From NCBI RefSeq assembly GCF_008312935.1, contig NZ_VSZO01000010.1, forward strand, positions 434,001 to 498,000: 64,000 nt of DNA, written 5' to 3'. Position 1 is the first letter of the stretch. Each line of letters starts with the position of its first letter. Shown in pieces: positions 52,901 through 61,670 of this stretch. The notes under the pieces were generated by a model that worked only from the letters and a program-made list of their open reading frames with translations, searched no databases and had not been told where the DNA came from. The stretch is from Roseiconus lacunae (lineage in GTDB: Bacteria > Planctomycetota > Planctomycetia > Pirellulales > Pirellulaceae). Position numbers and translations under genes: made by a program.

Positions 52901-54268
52901 TTAGACCTCTTGGGGTACGGCGTAGCCTTCGCGTTCGGGACGCGTTAGCAGCGCGGCCGCTTGATCATCCCCCAGGATCTGCTCCTTGTGCGGATCGAAC
53001 TGAACAGTCCTGTCGACTCGGTAGGCGATGTTGGCAAGGTGGCAGAGGGCGGAAGACTTGTGCCCCTGCTCAATCTCGGCGGTCAAATCTTCGCGACGTC
53101 TCGACCGGACCGCCATCGCCCAATTTCGGAAGTGTGGCAGGTTGGAAATCGGACTTCCTTCCTCAAACGCGCTCGGTCCCGGTTCACGCTTCCGGCCCAA
53201 AAACGTGTAGAAGCTCGAATAATCGGGAATGATCATCGTTCCTTCCGATCCCAGAAAGATAGCTCCGACGGGGAAGTCTTTTTGGACAAACGGGTAGGTG
53301 TCACGAAAGCCCGCTTCGGCGTTGGTGTACCAATCGCGGACTTCGAATTCGACCATTTGGCCATTCGCCCATTTCAGCGAAGTGGACAACACGCCGGGCG
53401 TCTCCGCGCTACTTTGATGGACTTTCTCTTGCATGTAGTTCGTCCCAACCGAAGAGACTTGCACCGGATGGTCATCCAGTTTCAACCCCCAACGCAAGAT
53501 GTCCATTTGATGGACGCCTTGATTGCCGATTTCGCCGTTCCCGTAATCCCAGATCCAGTGCCAACGCCGATGTTGAAAGTTACTGAATTCGTGCACCGGT
53601 GCGGGGCCACACCAAGCGTCCCAGTCCAGCCCATCGGGAACCGGACGCGGGGCATGTTGACCGAGGTTGCCACGGATTTTATAGGCGATACCGCGGGCGA
53701 AGTAGACTTCGCCGATCACGCCTTCGTGTAGCTTTGTGATCCCTTCGATGATGTTCGGTGACGAACGACACTGAGTTCCGTGTTGGACGATGCGGTCATA
53801 CTTGCGCGCCGCTTCGACCATTTTCCGGCCTTCAAAGATATTGTGTGAACCCGGTTTCTCCACATACACATCTTTGCCGGCTTGGCATCCCCAGATCGCG
53901 TTGAGCGAGTGCCAATGGTTGGGAGTCGCGAAGGTGACCGCGTCGATATTCTTATCGTCCAAAACGCGTCGCATGTCATCATAAGTCTTGATCGCATGAC
54001 CGCTCTTTTGACTCCAAACCAGTTCGGCGCTCTTGCGTTTTGCTTCGTCGCAATCACAGACACCGGCGAATTCAACGCCGACATCGGACTCGTTTTCCAG
54101 TTCGACCAAGCTTTCGGCGTGCGCGCGGGCTCGACCGCCCATTCCGACAATGGCGACGCGAATTTTGTCATTCAAATTGCGTCCACGAACGATCGCCGGG
54201 GCGGCAAAGGTGGCTGCGGTGGCGACGGCGGTGGACTTGAGCACGTCGCGTCGATTTTTCTCGGTCAT
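52901..54268 (-). CDS. Gfo/Idh/MocA-family oxidoreductase (Tat-exported)
   Basis: About 455 residues. A twin-arginine leader (NRRDVLKSTAVATAATFAAP) precedes the Rossmann motif VAIVGMGGRARAHAES. The catalytic region includes KNIDAVTFATPNHWHSLNAI, with the family lysine in VEKPGSHNIFEG and a C-terminal substrate domain. These enzymes oxidise or isomerise sugars with NAD(P). Planctomycetes export many of them. I use the ATG at 54268, just before the Tat motif; ATGs at 54283 and 54367 are alternatives. It is divergent from the carbohydrate operon starting at 54687 and could act on the same substrate. Confidence 0.92.
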   Translation of the reverse strand: MTEKNRRDVLKSTAVATAATFAAPAIVRGRNLNDKIRVAIVGMGGRARAHAESLVELENESDVGVEFAGVCDCDEAKRKSAELVWSQKSGHAIKTYDDMRRVLDDKNIDAVTFATPNHWHSLNAIWGCQAGKDVYVEKPGSHNIFEGRKMVEAARKYDRIVQHGTQCRSSPNIIEGITKLHEGVIGEVYFARGIAYKIRGNLGQHAPRPVPDGLDWDAWCGPAPVHEFSNFQHRRWHWIWDYGNGEIGNQGVHQMDILRWGLKLDDHPVQVSSVGTNYMQEKVHQSSAETPGVLSTSLKWANGQMVEFEVRDWYTNAEAGFRDTYPFVQKDFPVGAIFLGSEGTMIIPDYSSFYTFLGRKREPGPSAFEEGSPISNLPHFRNWAMAVRSRRREDLTAEIEQGHKSSALCHLANIAYRVDRTVQFDPHKEQILGDDQAAALLTRPEREGYAVPQEV

Positions 54269-54686
54269 GATCCGGGCGTCCATTGGGGGAATGATGGTGG
54301 GAGTGCGAATCCGAACGCTGGATTGTAATCGATCCCGTTCCACGGGATGCGAAAGGCGTGTTAGCATACGCGGTAACCTACCTTTGATTCCCTCTAGACC
54401 AAACGTTTGGGTTCAGCTACTCAGCCGGCAGGCGTTGACTCCGCTGATTGCACGGAAACCGTGTCTAACGCTATTTGGCGAATCCACATTCCGGATGTTG
54501 ACGCAACACTGATGTTCGTCCCCAGGTCGTAAACCTAATTACGTCACCATTCCTTCCGCGAAAACAGCGCCCCTCCAATCTGACACTTCGGATAGTGATT
54601 GATCCTCGCAACCTGAGTCGTCAAACCAGCGAGTGTCGACGCGACCGCTCAATCTCGTTACCAGCCTTTCAACCATTCCTACCAAG
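54269..54686. other. 418-bp promoter region between the oxidoreductase and the carbohydrate operon
   Basis: It should contain promoters for both directions. It carries the third degenerate intergenic repeat (54421-54500). No gene was found. Confidence 0.4.
54421..54500 (+). repeat. Copy B of a degenerate intergenic repeat
   Basis: Starting at TCAGCC, this stretch parallels 20161-20240 and contains the core TGCACGGAAACCGTGTCTAA (54449 onward). It is the best match among the three copies and lies in a promoter region. Confidence 0.45.
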
Positions 54687-55385
54687 ATGAAACCGATTGT
54701 TCAGATCTCGCTCGACTTGACCAACATCGACGAAGCACTCGAAACCGCGGCAATCGCGATGCGTGCGGGTGTAGATTGGTTGGAAGCCGGTACCCCATTG
54801 ATCCTTGCCGAAGGCTTGCATGGCGTCCGTGAGTTACGCAAAGCCTTTCCCGAAACACCGATCGTTGCCGATTTGAAAACGATGGATGGTGGCTACCTGG
54901 AAGCGGAGATGATGGCGAAAGCAGGCGCGACACATGTCGTCGTAATGGCGAGGGCGCATGCCGAGACGGTAAAGTGTGTCGTCAAGGCCGGCGCCGACTT
55001 TGGTGTTCAAGTCATGGGCGATAACATGGTCAGCGAAAGCATGGTCGATGGGGCGCGATGGCTGGAAGACCTGGGGTGTGACTTCATCATCCATCACATT
55101 GGTTATGACGAGCGACGTGGAATCGCGGCGGCCGGACAACGGATGCCGAGCCCACTTGATCAACTTCGTGAGGTCGTCGAGGCGGTCAAGGTGCCGGTCC
55201 AAGCGGTCGGCGGATTGTCGCTCGAACAAGCGATCGAATGCCCACGTTACGGTGCACCCCTGGTAGTGCTGGGCGCGCCACTGACGATCGATGCCGATGC
55301 TTTCAAGACGGCCGATGGGGATTTGGAATCAAGTTTGCGTCTGATTTGCGATGCCGTTCATTCCCAAGAAGTCGACCGCGACTAA
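54687..55385 (+). CDS. 3-hexulose-6-phosphate synthase-like protein (OMP decarboxylase superfamily)
   Basis: The 232-residue protein has a (beta/alpha)8 barrel pattern. Key features are the catalytic ADLKTMDGG (the superfamily D-x-K-x-x-D), IIHHIGYDERRG near the phosphate site and VQAVGGLSLEQAIE with GAPLVVLGAPLTIDADAF. The sequence is close to archaeal and planctomycete hexulose-phosphate synthase-like proteins, which join formaldehyde to ribulose 5-phosphate. A role as a keto-sugar-phosphate decarboxylase is also possible. No 6-phospho-3-hexuloisomerase gene is adjacent. It starts at the ATG at 54687 and is followed 50 bp later by the alcohol dehydrogenase gene. Confidence 0.85.
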   Translation: MKPIVQISLDLTNIDEALETAAIAMRAGVDWLEAGTPLILAEGLHGVRELRKAFPETPIVADLKTMDGGYLEAEMMAKAGATHVVVMARAHAETVKCVVKAGADFGVQVMGDNMVSESMVDGARWLEDLGCDFIIHHIGYDERRGIAAAGQRMPSPLDQLREVVEAVKVPVQAVGGLSLEQAIECPRYGAPLVVLGAPLTIDADAFKTADGDLESSLRLICDAVHSQEVDRD

Positions 55386-55435
55386 CAACGACAGCACCGC
55401 TTTCGTTTCTCCCCTCCCCCACCGAAGTGCCTCCC

Positions 55436-56464
55436 ATGAAGTCTCCCGCCGTTGTCAATTATGCTCCCGAGAAAGGTTCGGTCGAAGTCCGCGATGTCGA
55501 AACGCCCGAGTTCGGAGCGCACGATGTCTTGCTCGAAGTGGCCAACGTCGGTGTCTGTGGAAGCGACCTTCATCAATGGACTGCCGATCACTCATGGCCG
55601 GTCAATTATCCGGTGATTCTTGGTCATGAGTTCGGTGGAACGATTGTCAGTGTCGGCCGCGAAGTGGTCGGATGGGACGAAGGTCAACGCGTCGTTTCGG
55701 AAACCGCCGCGATCATTTCTGCCGACAATCCGATGACGCGGCGCGGGTTATACAACTTGGATTCGACACGGAAAGGATTCGGCTATGGAGTCGACGGAGC
55801 GATGACACGTTACGTGCGTGTGCCCTCGAGGATTTTGCATCGTGTCCCCGAGAATGTACCGTTCGAGCAAGCTTGTTTGACCGAACCGTGTTGTGTTGCC
55901 TACAACGCCGTCGTCAAGAATGCTCGGATCGAGCCCGGTGATCGCGTCATGGTTCTGGGGCCTGGAACGATCGGGATCCTTTGTGCCGCGATCGCTCGGC
56001 TGTGTGGTGCCGAAGTCGCCTTGGTGGGACTGCCCCAAGATGCGAACCGATTGAAAATTGCCAGCGAAGCGTATGGTTGTGAAACGATCGTTGGGGACGC
56101 AAGCGACTGGGCTAGGCAACGCGATGGCCTAGGTTGTGACGGTGTGATTGATGCCGCCGGTGCCAGTGCAACGCTCAAGATCGCAATCGACTTGGTCCGG
56201 CCGGCCGGTTGGATCAGTAAGGTCGGTTGGGGGCCGCAGCCTTTGGGATTTAATCTGGATCCGCTTGTTCAGAAGAACGTCACACTGCAGGGCAGCTTTA
56301 GCCACAATTGGCCAATCTGGGAACGCGTGCTGGCATTGCTCAGCAGCGGTACACTGGACGTCCGGCCGATCATCGGCGGTGTCTGGGCCATCGATCAATG
56401 GCATGATGCGTTCGAACAGATGCACTCCGGCGCCGTCGTCAAAAGCGTATTGAAGCCAGTCTAA
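55436..56464 (+). CDS. Zinc-dependent alcohol dehydrogenase (MDR, threonine/sorbitol type)
   Basis: About 342 residues. The zinc-binding GVCGSDLHQW (catalytic Cys), GHEFGGTIVSVG (with His-Glu), the NAD-binding VMVLGPGTIGILCAAIARL and PAGWISKVGWG are those of medium-chain dehydrogenases acting on polyols or threonine. The structural-zinc four-cysteine loop is absent or altered (ISADNPMTRRGLYNLD has no cysteines). It lies between the hexulose-phosphate-synthase-like and isomerase genes, all on the plus strand, so the three probably form one catabolic operon for a sugar or polyol. The start is the ATG at 55436. Confidence 0.92.
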   Translation: MKSPAVVNYAPEKGSVEVRDVETPEFGAHDVLLEVANVGVCGSDLHQWTADHSWPVNYPVILGHEFGGTIVSVGREVVGWDEGQRVVSETAAIISADNPMTRRGLYNLDSTRKGFGYGVDGAMTRYVRVPSRILHRVPENVPFEQACLTEPCCVAYNAVVKNARIEPGDRVMVLGPGTIGILCAAIARLCGAEVALVGLPQDANRLKIASEAYGCETIVGDASDWARQRDGLGCDGVIDAAGASATLKIAIDLVRPAGWISKVGWGPQPLGFNLDPLVQKNVTLQGSFSHNWPIWERVLALLSSGTLDVRPIIGGVWAIDQWHDAFEQMHSGAVVKSVLKPV

Positions 56465-56594
56465 GACTGAAGCTCGACCAAAGCGTTGGGTACGCCAACC
56501 ACCAACGTCGAATACCCGATTGTTGAAAGGCAACGTCGGCAAAGACATCGAACGCATATTCCCTCTCAAGATTGATCTAGATTCAAAAACTCCA

Positions 56595-57482
56595 ATGCCG
56601 AAACTCGCTGCCTTTCCCAAAGCTTTTATGACCGCGCTGTGCAAAGACGGCAGCATGACGGTCGCCGAATGGATTCAACTCGCCGCCGACCTACAAGTGG
56701 ACGGTTTGGAATGGTATGCGGGATTTTTAGAAATGGAGGATGAATCCAATTGGCCTACCTTTCGCTCGATGGTCGAAGACACGGGCAAAGTCATCCCGAT
56801 GATGTGCTGCTCCCCCGACTTCACGCATCCCGATTCAGACTTTCGCAAAACCGAGATCGAAAAACAGAAACGTTGGATCGACATGACCAGTGTCCTCGGC
56901 GGTGGTTACTGCCGTGTACTCAGCGGTCAGCGGCGTCCGGAATTGTCGGTCGACGAAGGTATTAATCTCGCTGCCGATTGCATCGAAGCGTGCTTGCCCT
57001 ACGCGACCGAACGCGGCATCACTCTGATTCTGGAGAATCATTACAAAGACGACTTTTGGTTGTACCCCGAATTCGCCCAAAAGATGGATGTGTTTTGCCA
57101 GTTGGTCGAACGCATCGACCACCCCAACTTCGGTGTCAATTACGACCCTTCAAATACCTATCTCGCCGGAGAGGATCCGCTAGAGCTATTAAGGCGTGTC
57201 TCGGATCGCGTCGTGACAATGCATGCGAGTGATCGCTACTTGGCCGAAGGAACGATCGAAGACCTGCGAACCGAGGAAGATGGCGCCGAAGGCTACGCGA
57301 AACGACTCCGACATGGCGAAATCGGCAAAGGCCTGAATGATTACGATGCGATCTTTCGGGAGCTAAGGTCGAAAGGTTTCGACAACTGGATCAGCATCGA
57401 AGACGGCGTCGACGGGATGGATCAATTGCGCCGCAGTGTCGATTTTCTGAAGGGAAAAATCGCCCAGCACTTCGATGCTTGA
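56595..57482 (+). CDS. Sugar phosphate isomerase/epimerase (xylose isomerase-like TIM barrel)
   Basis: About 295 residues. The AP endonuclease 2/xylose-isomerase barrel is visible. DGLEWYAGFLEMED is near the first strands, ITLILENHYKDDFWLYPE carries a metal-binding Glu, NFGVNYDPSNTYLAGEDP carries a metal Asp, and MHASDRY and ISIEDGVDGMD end the barrel. These enzymes isomerise or epimerise keto-sugars. It is the third gene of the likely operon with the hexulose-phosphate-synthase-like and dehydrogenase genes. The start at 56595 begins close to the barrel; an earlier start at 56520 is in frame but unsupported. Confidence 0.9.
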   Translation: MPKLAAFPKAFMTALCKDGSMTVAEWIQLAADLQVDGLEWYAGFLEMEDESNWPTFRSMVEDTGKVIPMMCCSPDFTHPDSDFRKTEIEKQKRWIDMTSVLGGGYCRVLSGQRRPELSVDEGINLAADCIEACLPYATERGITLILENHYKDDFWLYPEFAQKMDVFCQLVERIDHPNFGVNYDPSNTYLAGEDPLELLRRVSDRVVTMHASDRYLAEGTIEDLRTEEDGAEGYAKRLRHGEIGKGLNDYDAIFRELRSKGFDNWISIEDGVDGMDQLRRSVDFLKGKIAQHFDA

Positions 57483-57512
57483 TCCGAATTAATGATCTGG
57501 TCGCAAATTAGT

Positions 57513-58478
57513 TCACGATTGCCCCAACCGGCAGCCATTAAAATCGATGTTCCCGCCGGAGATCACGGCGACGACTCGCTGGCCTTGGAATCGATCACGA
57601 TTGGAACGCAGGCCAGCAAAAGCGACGGCGCCAGAAGGCTCGGCGACCAAGTGGACACGCTCGGAAAGTTCACGCGTTGCGGCGCGGATATCGTCTTCAC
57701 CAACCAAGAGGATGTCGTCCAAGAAGTGTCGAATGACTGGGAATGTTAGCTCGCCAAGTGACGTCCGGAGTCCATCGGCGATCGTGTCATAGCGTGTTGG
57801 CATTTGACGCTCGCCACTTTGCAGTGACCGAGCTGCGTCATCCGCCAGAGCCGGTTCGACCGCGATGACTTTGATGTTAGGACGCAGCGATTTGATCGCG
57901 ACCAACATTCCCGACAGTAAGCCGCCGCCGCCGACGGGCACTAAGACCACGCCGGCATCGCGAACTTGATCAATGATCTCCAAGGCCACGGTGCCTTGAC
58001 CGGCCATGACGTTGGCATTGTCGTAGGGGTGCACCATCGTCGCACCGGTCTGCGACTGGACTTCGAGCGCTTTTGCCTCGCGGCTCGCCGAATCGGGTTC
58101 GGAATAGATCGGCTCGATTCCAAAGCTTTGCACCGATGCGATCTTTGTCGGTGACGAGTTACGCGGCATGACGATGTGGGCTTTGATCCCACGAATTTTG
58201 GCTGCCCGGGCGAGTGCGGCGGCGTGATTGCCTGAAGAATGGGTGACAACGCCACGAGCGGCATCGGCATCGTTGAGTTGCAGCACGGCATTGATCGCGC
58301 CACGAGCTTTAAAGGCGCCAATGTGTTGCAAGTTTTCGGCTTTGAAGAATAGTTCGCAGCCGAGTTCGCTTGAGAGCCGTTCGGAAAACAGGCTGGGTGT
58401 GCGAAGCACATGAGGTGCGATGCGTTGGTGGGCATCTCGGACGTCATCGATTGAAATGGCGAATTCATCCTTGGACAT
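57513..58478 (-). CDS. Threonine dehydratase/serine racemase-like PLP enzyme
   Basis: The 321-residue protein is a fold-type II PLP enzyme. The catalytic lysine lies in IGAFKARGA, with the SSGNHAAALA phosphate-binding loop, VPVGGGGLLSGM, EPSGAV and the C-terminal ISGGNIDF. It has no regulatory ACT domain, like catabolic TdcB and serine racemases of about 320-330 residues. It probably deaminates or racemises threonine or serine. It is convergent with the carbohydrate operon, with 30 bp between the stops, and no operon partner is apparent. Confidence 0.92.
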   Translation of the reverse strand: MSKDEFAISIDDVRDAHQRIAPHVLRTPSLFSERLSSELGCELFFKAENLQHIGAFKARGAINAVLQLNDADAARGVVTHSSGNHAAALARAAKIRGIKAHIVMPRNSSPTKIASVQSFGIEPIYSEPDSASREAKALEVQSQTGATMVHPYDNANVMAGQGTVALEIIDQVRDAGVVLVPVGGGGLLSGMLVAIKSLRPNIKVIAVEPALADDAARSLQSGERQMPTRYDTIADGLRTSLGELTFPVIRHFLDDILLVGEDDIRAATRELSERVHLVAEPSGAVAFAGLRSNRDRFQGQRVVAVISGGNIDFNGCRLGQS

Positions 58479-58568
58479 GCTGTACCACCGGTGCTGGTTT
58501 AGGCTTATGTGTGACGTTGTCGCGGCGTGCCACGAACGGGGAGGCGGTAGAACATCAAACTTGTTCGG

Positions 58569-58847
58569 TCAGAGCGATCGCACACGTTCGAGCTCGGTTT
58601 TAAGACGTCGCTCCACTTCGGAGCTGACGTCGATTCGAAACCGTTTCTTGCGTGACGTCGCACCACCGATCAATTCGATTGCTGAGGGTGCGATCGAAAG
58701 GGTTTTGGCAAGCAGCTTTTGAATCGCCTTATTCGCTTTGCCTTTATCGGGCGCGGCGGTCACGCTGACTCGCAATCGCCCGTCATGTTCGCCGCCAACA
58801 TGGTTTTTGGCAGCGTTGGGGCGGGCGTGGATTTCGATTTCGATCAC
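58569..58847 (-). CDS. DUF167 (YggU-like) protein
   Basis: The 92-residue protein has the DUF167 pattern: EIEIHARPNAAKNHVGGEHD, then RLRVSVTAAPDKGKANKAIQ and LAKTLSIAPSAIELIGGATS, with RKKRFRI. The family is of unknown function and small, as here. The start is a GTG at 58847, six bases after the stop of the PQQ-propeller gene, so the two are probably co-transcribed. Confidence 0.9.
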   Translation of the reverse strand: MIEIEIHARPNAAKNHVGGEHDGRLRVSVTAAPDKGKANKAIQKLLAKTLSIAPSAIELIGGATSRKKRFRIDVSSEVERRLKTELERVRSL

Positions 58848-58853
58848 GAAGGC

Positions 58854-60143
58854 TTAGTCGATTCGATAGAGATGTTCAGCCGTTCGCAGGAGAAGGCCAC
58901 CGTTGACCGGGACCATCGATGCCAACGTCCGTTCGTCAACTTTATTTTTGGCGACTTCTTCAAACGTCTCGGAAGCTTTGATGATCGTGCAGTCACCGTC
59001 TTCGGAGAGAAAGTAAAGTTTGCCGTCGGCAAGAAAAGGTGACGCAGAATAATTTCCGCCCAATCGCTCTTTCCAAATGATCTCCCCGTCAGAGAGGCTT
59101 CGACAGCTTGCGATCCCGTCGTCGCTAACGGTGAAGATCATCTTGCCGGCAACGACCGGGGACGGATTGTAGGGTACGAACTTGGCATTCCGCCAAGCGA
59201 CATGTGTCTCGGTGACATCGCCAGATCCTCCGGGACGTATCGCCAGCAATTCTGCTTTGCCTTCGTATCCGGTGCAGACCAAGATCAATCCGTCGGCATA
59301 TACCGGACGAGGAACGATCGACCACTTTTCGGGATAACGCACCTGCCATTTTTCTTCGCCGGTTTTTGGATCATAGGCATAAACCGCGTCACTTGCCGGG
59401 CTAATCAGCCGGTCGCCGGATTCCGTTTCAATCACGAGTGGGGTTGAGAATGAAAACGATCGCTCGGCGGCGACAGAACGTTCGGTTTGCCAACGGGTTT
59501 CTCCGGTGGCTTTGTCGAGCGCGATCACAAACGCCTGATCGCCACCATCGCAGTGAAAGATCAACAGGTCTTGATAAAGCACCGGCGAACCGCCGCAGCC
59601 ATGTACGGGCTTAAACTTGACGTCACGCTGCCAAACGATGTTTCCGTCGAGGTCCAACGCAGCGGTCGCATAGATTCCAAAGTGAACATAAAGCCGATCC
59701 TTCGTTACGATCGGGGTGGCGCTGGCATGAGAATTCTTGGGGTGGATAGAGACTTTAGCGGGAACTTCGGCGATCGGTGTCGACCAAATCACAGAGCCGG
59801 TTTTTTCGTCCAAGCAAAACACTTCGAGCGAAAACGGGTTGTTCACCCGACGCGAAAATTTGCCTTCGCTGGCGACCGTTTCTTCGCCAACAGGAACGGC
59901 CGTGGTCAGATAAATGCGATCGTTAAGGACGACCGGAGACGACCAACCTTTGCCGGGATCGTCGAATGTCCAGGCTGTTTCCTTCGTCACGTCCCACTGG
60001 GTGGGCATGCCGATCAGTGAAGTGGTTCCCTGGCCGGTCGGACCACGGAATTGTTGCCAGTCTTCGGCGTGAAGTTGCTGAATGGCTAAAAAGCCAACAC
60101 AAAGCAGCGCGATGGACTTCGACGCAATCGGGAGTGGGTGCAT
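58854..60143 (-). CDS. Secreted PQQ-type beta-propeller protein
   Basis: The 429-residue protein has a signal peptide (ALLCVGFLAIQQLHAEDWQQ). It then has about seven propeller blades of the PQQ/BamB kind, such as VFCLDEKTGSVIWSTPI, FVIALDKATGETRWQTERS and AYDPKTGEEKWQVRY. The WQQFRGPTGQG start is frequent in planctomycete PQQ-like proteins. No PQQ-ligating residues or dehydrogenase domain are apparent, so a binding or scaffold role is more likely than catalysis. A second, membrane-anchored PQQ-propeller protein is encoded at 22.1-24.0 kb. Confidence 0.9.
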   Translation of the reverse strand: MHPLPIASKSIALLCVGFLAIQQLHAEDWQQFRGPTGQGTTSLIGMPTQWDVTKETAWTFDDPGKGWSSPVVLNDRIYLTTAVPVGEETVASEGKFSRRVNNPFSLEVFCLDEKTGSVIWSTPIAEVPAKVSIHPKNSHASATPIVTKDRLYVHFGIYATAALDLDGNIVWQRDVKFKPVHGCGGSPVLYQDLLIFHCDGGDQAFVIALDKATGETRWQTERSVAAERSFSFSTPLVIETESGDRLISPASDAVYAYDPKTGEEKWQVRYPEKWSIVPRPVYADGLILVCTGYEGKAELLAIRPGGSGDVTETHVAWRNAKFVPYNPSPVVAGKMIFTVSDDGIASCRSLSDGEIIWKERLGGNYSASPFLADGKLYFLSEDGDCTIIKASETFEEVAKNKVDERTLASMVPVNGGLLLRTAEHLYRID

Positions 60144-60306
60144 ATTGAGATCAAAAGCGAAAGGTTGAACTTAACCGAACGCCTCCAATCATAAACGAAA
60201 GTGGGCGGGTGCGCGAAATGCCTTCTATTTCAAATGGTTGACGATTTCGATCGCCTTTACCGCCAATTCCGTCAGGCGACGTGAAGACTTCGCCGGGCCA
60301 CTCGAC

Positions 60307-61653
60307 TCACGAGAGTGACAGCAGGCCGGTACTGTCGCCAAACGCTTTCGCGTCAGCCCCCATTTGATGCATCATCCAGAGGTACAAATTGCACAGCGGC
60401 GTACCGTTTTTGTAGGCCACATGGCGTCCGGTCTTGATACGTCCGCCGCCGGATCCGGCCAACAAGATTGGCAAGTCGTCGTGGTTGTGTCGGTCGCCAT
60501 CACTGATACCACTTCCGTAAACGATCAAGCTGTTGTCGAGTAGATTCGATCGGCCTTCGGGGACACTTCGCAGGCGTCCGAGCAAGTAGGCAAACCGATC
60601 GAGATGAAAGCAGTTGATCTTGGCAATTTGAGCTTGCTTGTGTTCGCTTTTGCCATGATGGGAAAGCTCGTGATGGCCTTCACTAACGTCGATTTGCTTG
60701 TAGCTTCGGTTGCTTCCTGCGTTGGTAAACATGAACGACAGGATCCGAGTGCTATCGGTTTGAAACGCCAGTGTGACCATGTCCATCATCAGGTCGCTGT
60801 GCTGTTCGAGTTCTTTGGGAACGCCGCTCGGACGGGGATAATCGGGGACGCCATCTTCGGTGAGTCGCAAACGCTCGGCGCCACCGAGTCGCTTTTCGAC
60901 GTCACGGACGGCGTACAGGTATTCGTCAAGTTTACGTTGGTCGACCGTCGGCAACACGCGGTGCAGTCGTTTGGCATCTTCGAGGGCAAAATCCAAGATG
61001 CTTTTGCGGTACTTCTCTCGGATCGAAAGTGCGGTCTTCGTCTCCTTGACGGTCTGGCCGGCAAACAAGCGATCGAACAATGCGCCGGGATCGATCTCTT
61101 TGGCCATCGGGCTGGTGGGGCCGCGCCACGACAAATTCGATGCATACGCACAGCTGTATCCGCTGTCGCAATTGCCCGCTTGCGCGCTTGCTTCGAGTCC
61201 GAGTTCGAGTGACGCAAAGGGCGTGCGATCGCCGACGTACTGGGCAGTGGCTTGGTCGACCGAGATGCCGTTTTGGATGTCCGCACCGTTGGTCTTTCGG
61301 GGATGGGCTCCGGTCAGAAACGCGGCGACGCTACGGGCATGGTCACCACCTCCGTCGCCGTGTGCGCGCGCCCCGTCGAGGGTCAAGCCGCTAAGCACGT
61401 TGAACTGATCACGGTAATCGGCGACTCGTTCGAGTGTCGGCGTCAGTTGATACTTGAACCCTTCCTGGGTTGGCTTCCAATCGGGCATGTGCATCCCGTT
61501 GGGTACATAAAAGAACGCCATTCGCAATGGCGGTTGACTGGATTTACCGGCCGCCGATAGCAGGCGATTCGGTGACATCGATTCTAGTAGCGGCAGGCCG
61601 ATCGAAACACCGGCACCTCGCAACAACGTTCGTCTTGATAGGGTTTTTGGCAT
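60307..61653 (-). CDS. DUF1552 secreted protein (second module)
   Basis: The 448-residue paralogue of the 34.1-kb gene has a twin-arginine leader (LSRRTLLRGAGVSIGLPLLE) and the same blocks: FFYVPNGMHMPDW, GDHARSVAAFLTGAHPRK, CDSGYSCAYASNLSWRGPTS and QIDVSEGHHELSHHG. It lies 17 bp downstream of the second DUF1592-type gene, closer than in the first module, and the pair is likely co-transcribed. The function is unknown. Confidence 0.9.
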   Translation of the reverse strand: MPKTLSRRTLLRGAGVSIGLPLLESMSPNRLLSAAGKSSQPPLRMAFFYVPNGMHMPDWKPTQEGFKYQLTPTLERVADYRDQFNVLSGLTLDGARAHGDGGGDHARSVAAFLTGAHPRKTNGADIQNGISVDQATAQYVGDRTPFASLELGLEASAQAGNCDSGYSCAYASNLSWRGPTSPMAKEIDPGALFDRLFAGQTVKETKTALSIREKYRKSILDFALEDAKRLHRVLPTVDQRKLDEYLYAVRDVEKRLGGAERLRLTEDGVPDYPRPSGVPKELEQHSDLMMDMVTLAFQTDSTRILSFMFTNAGSNRSYKQIDVSEGHHELSHHGKSEHKQAQIAKINCFHLDRFAYLLGRLRSVPEGRSNLLDNSLIVYGSGISDGDRHNHDDLPILLAGSGGGRIKTGRHVAYKNGTPLCNLYLWMMHQMGADAKAFGDSTGLLSLS

Positions 61654-61670
61654 CGCTATTCTCGCTGACG

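Noticed and set aside
52961..53731. 256-codon open frame on the plus strand
   Set aside because: It is antisense to the Gfo/Idh/MocA oxidoreductase gene, which has clear motifs and a Tat leader.
60604..61212. 202-codon open frame on the plus strand
   Set aside because: It is antisense to the second DUF1552 gene and shows no domain.
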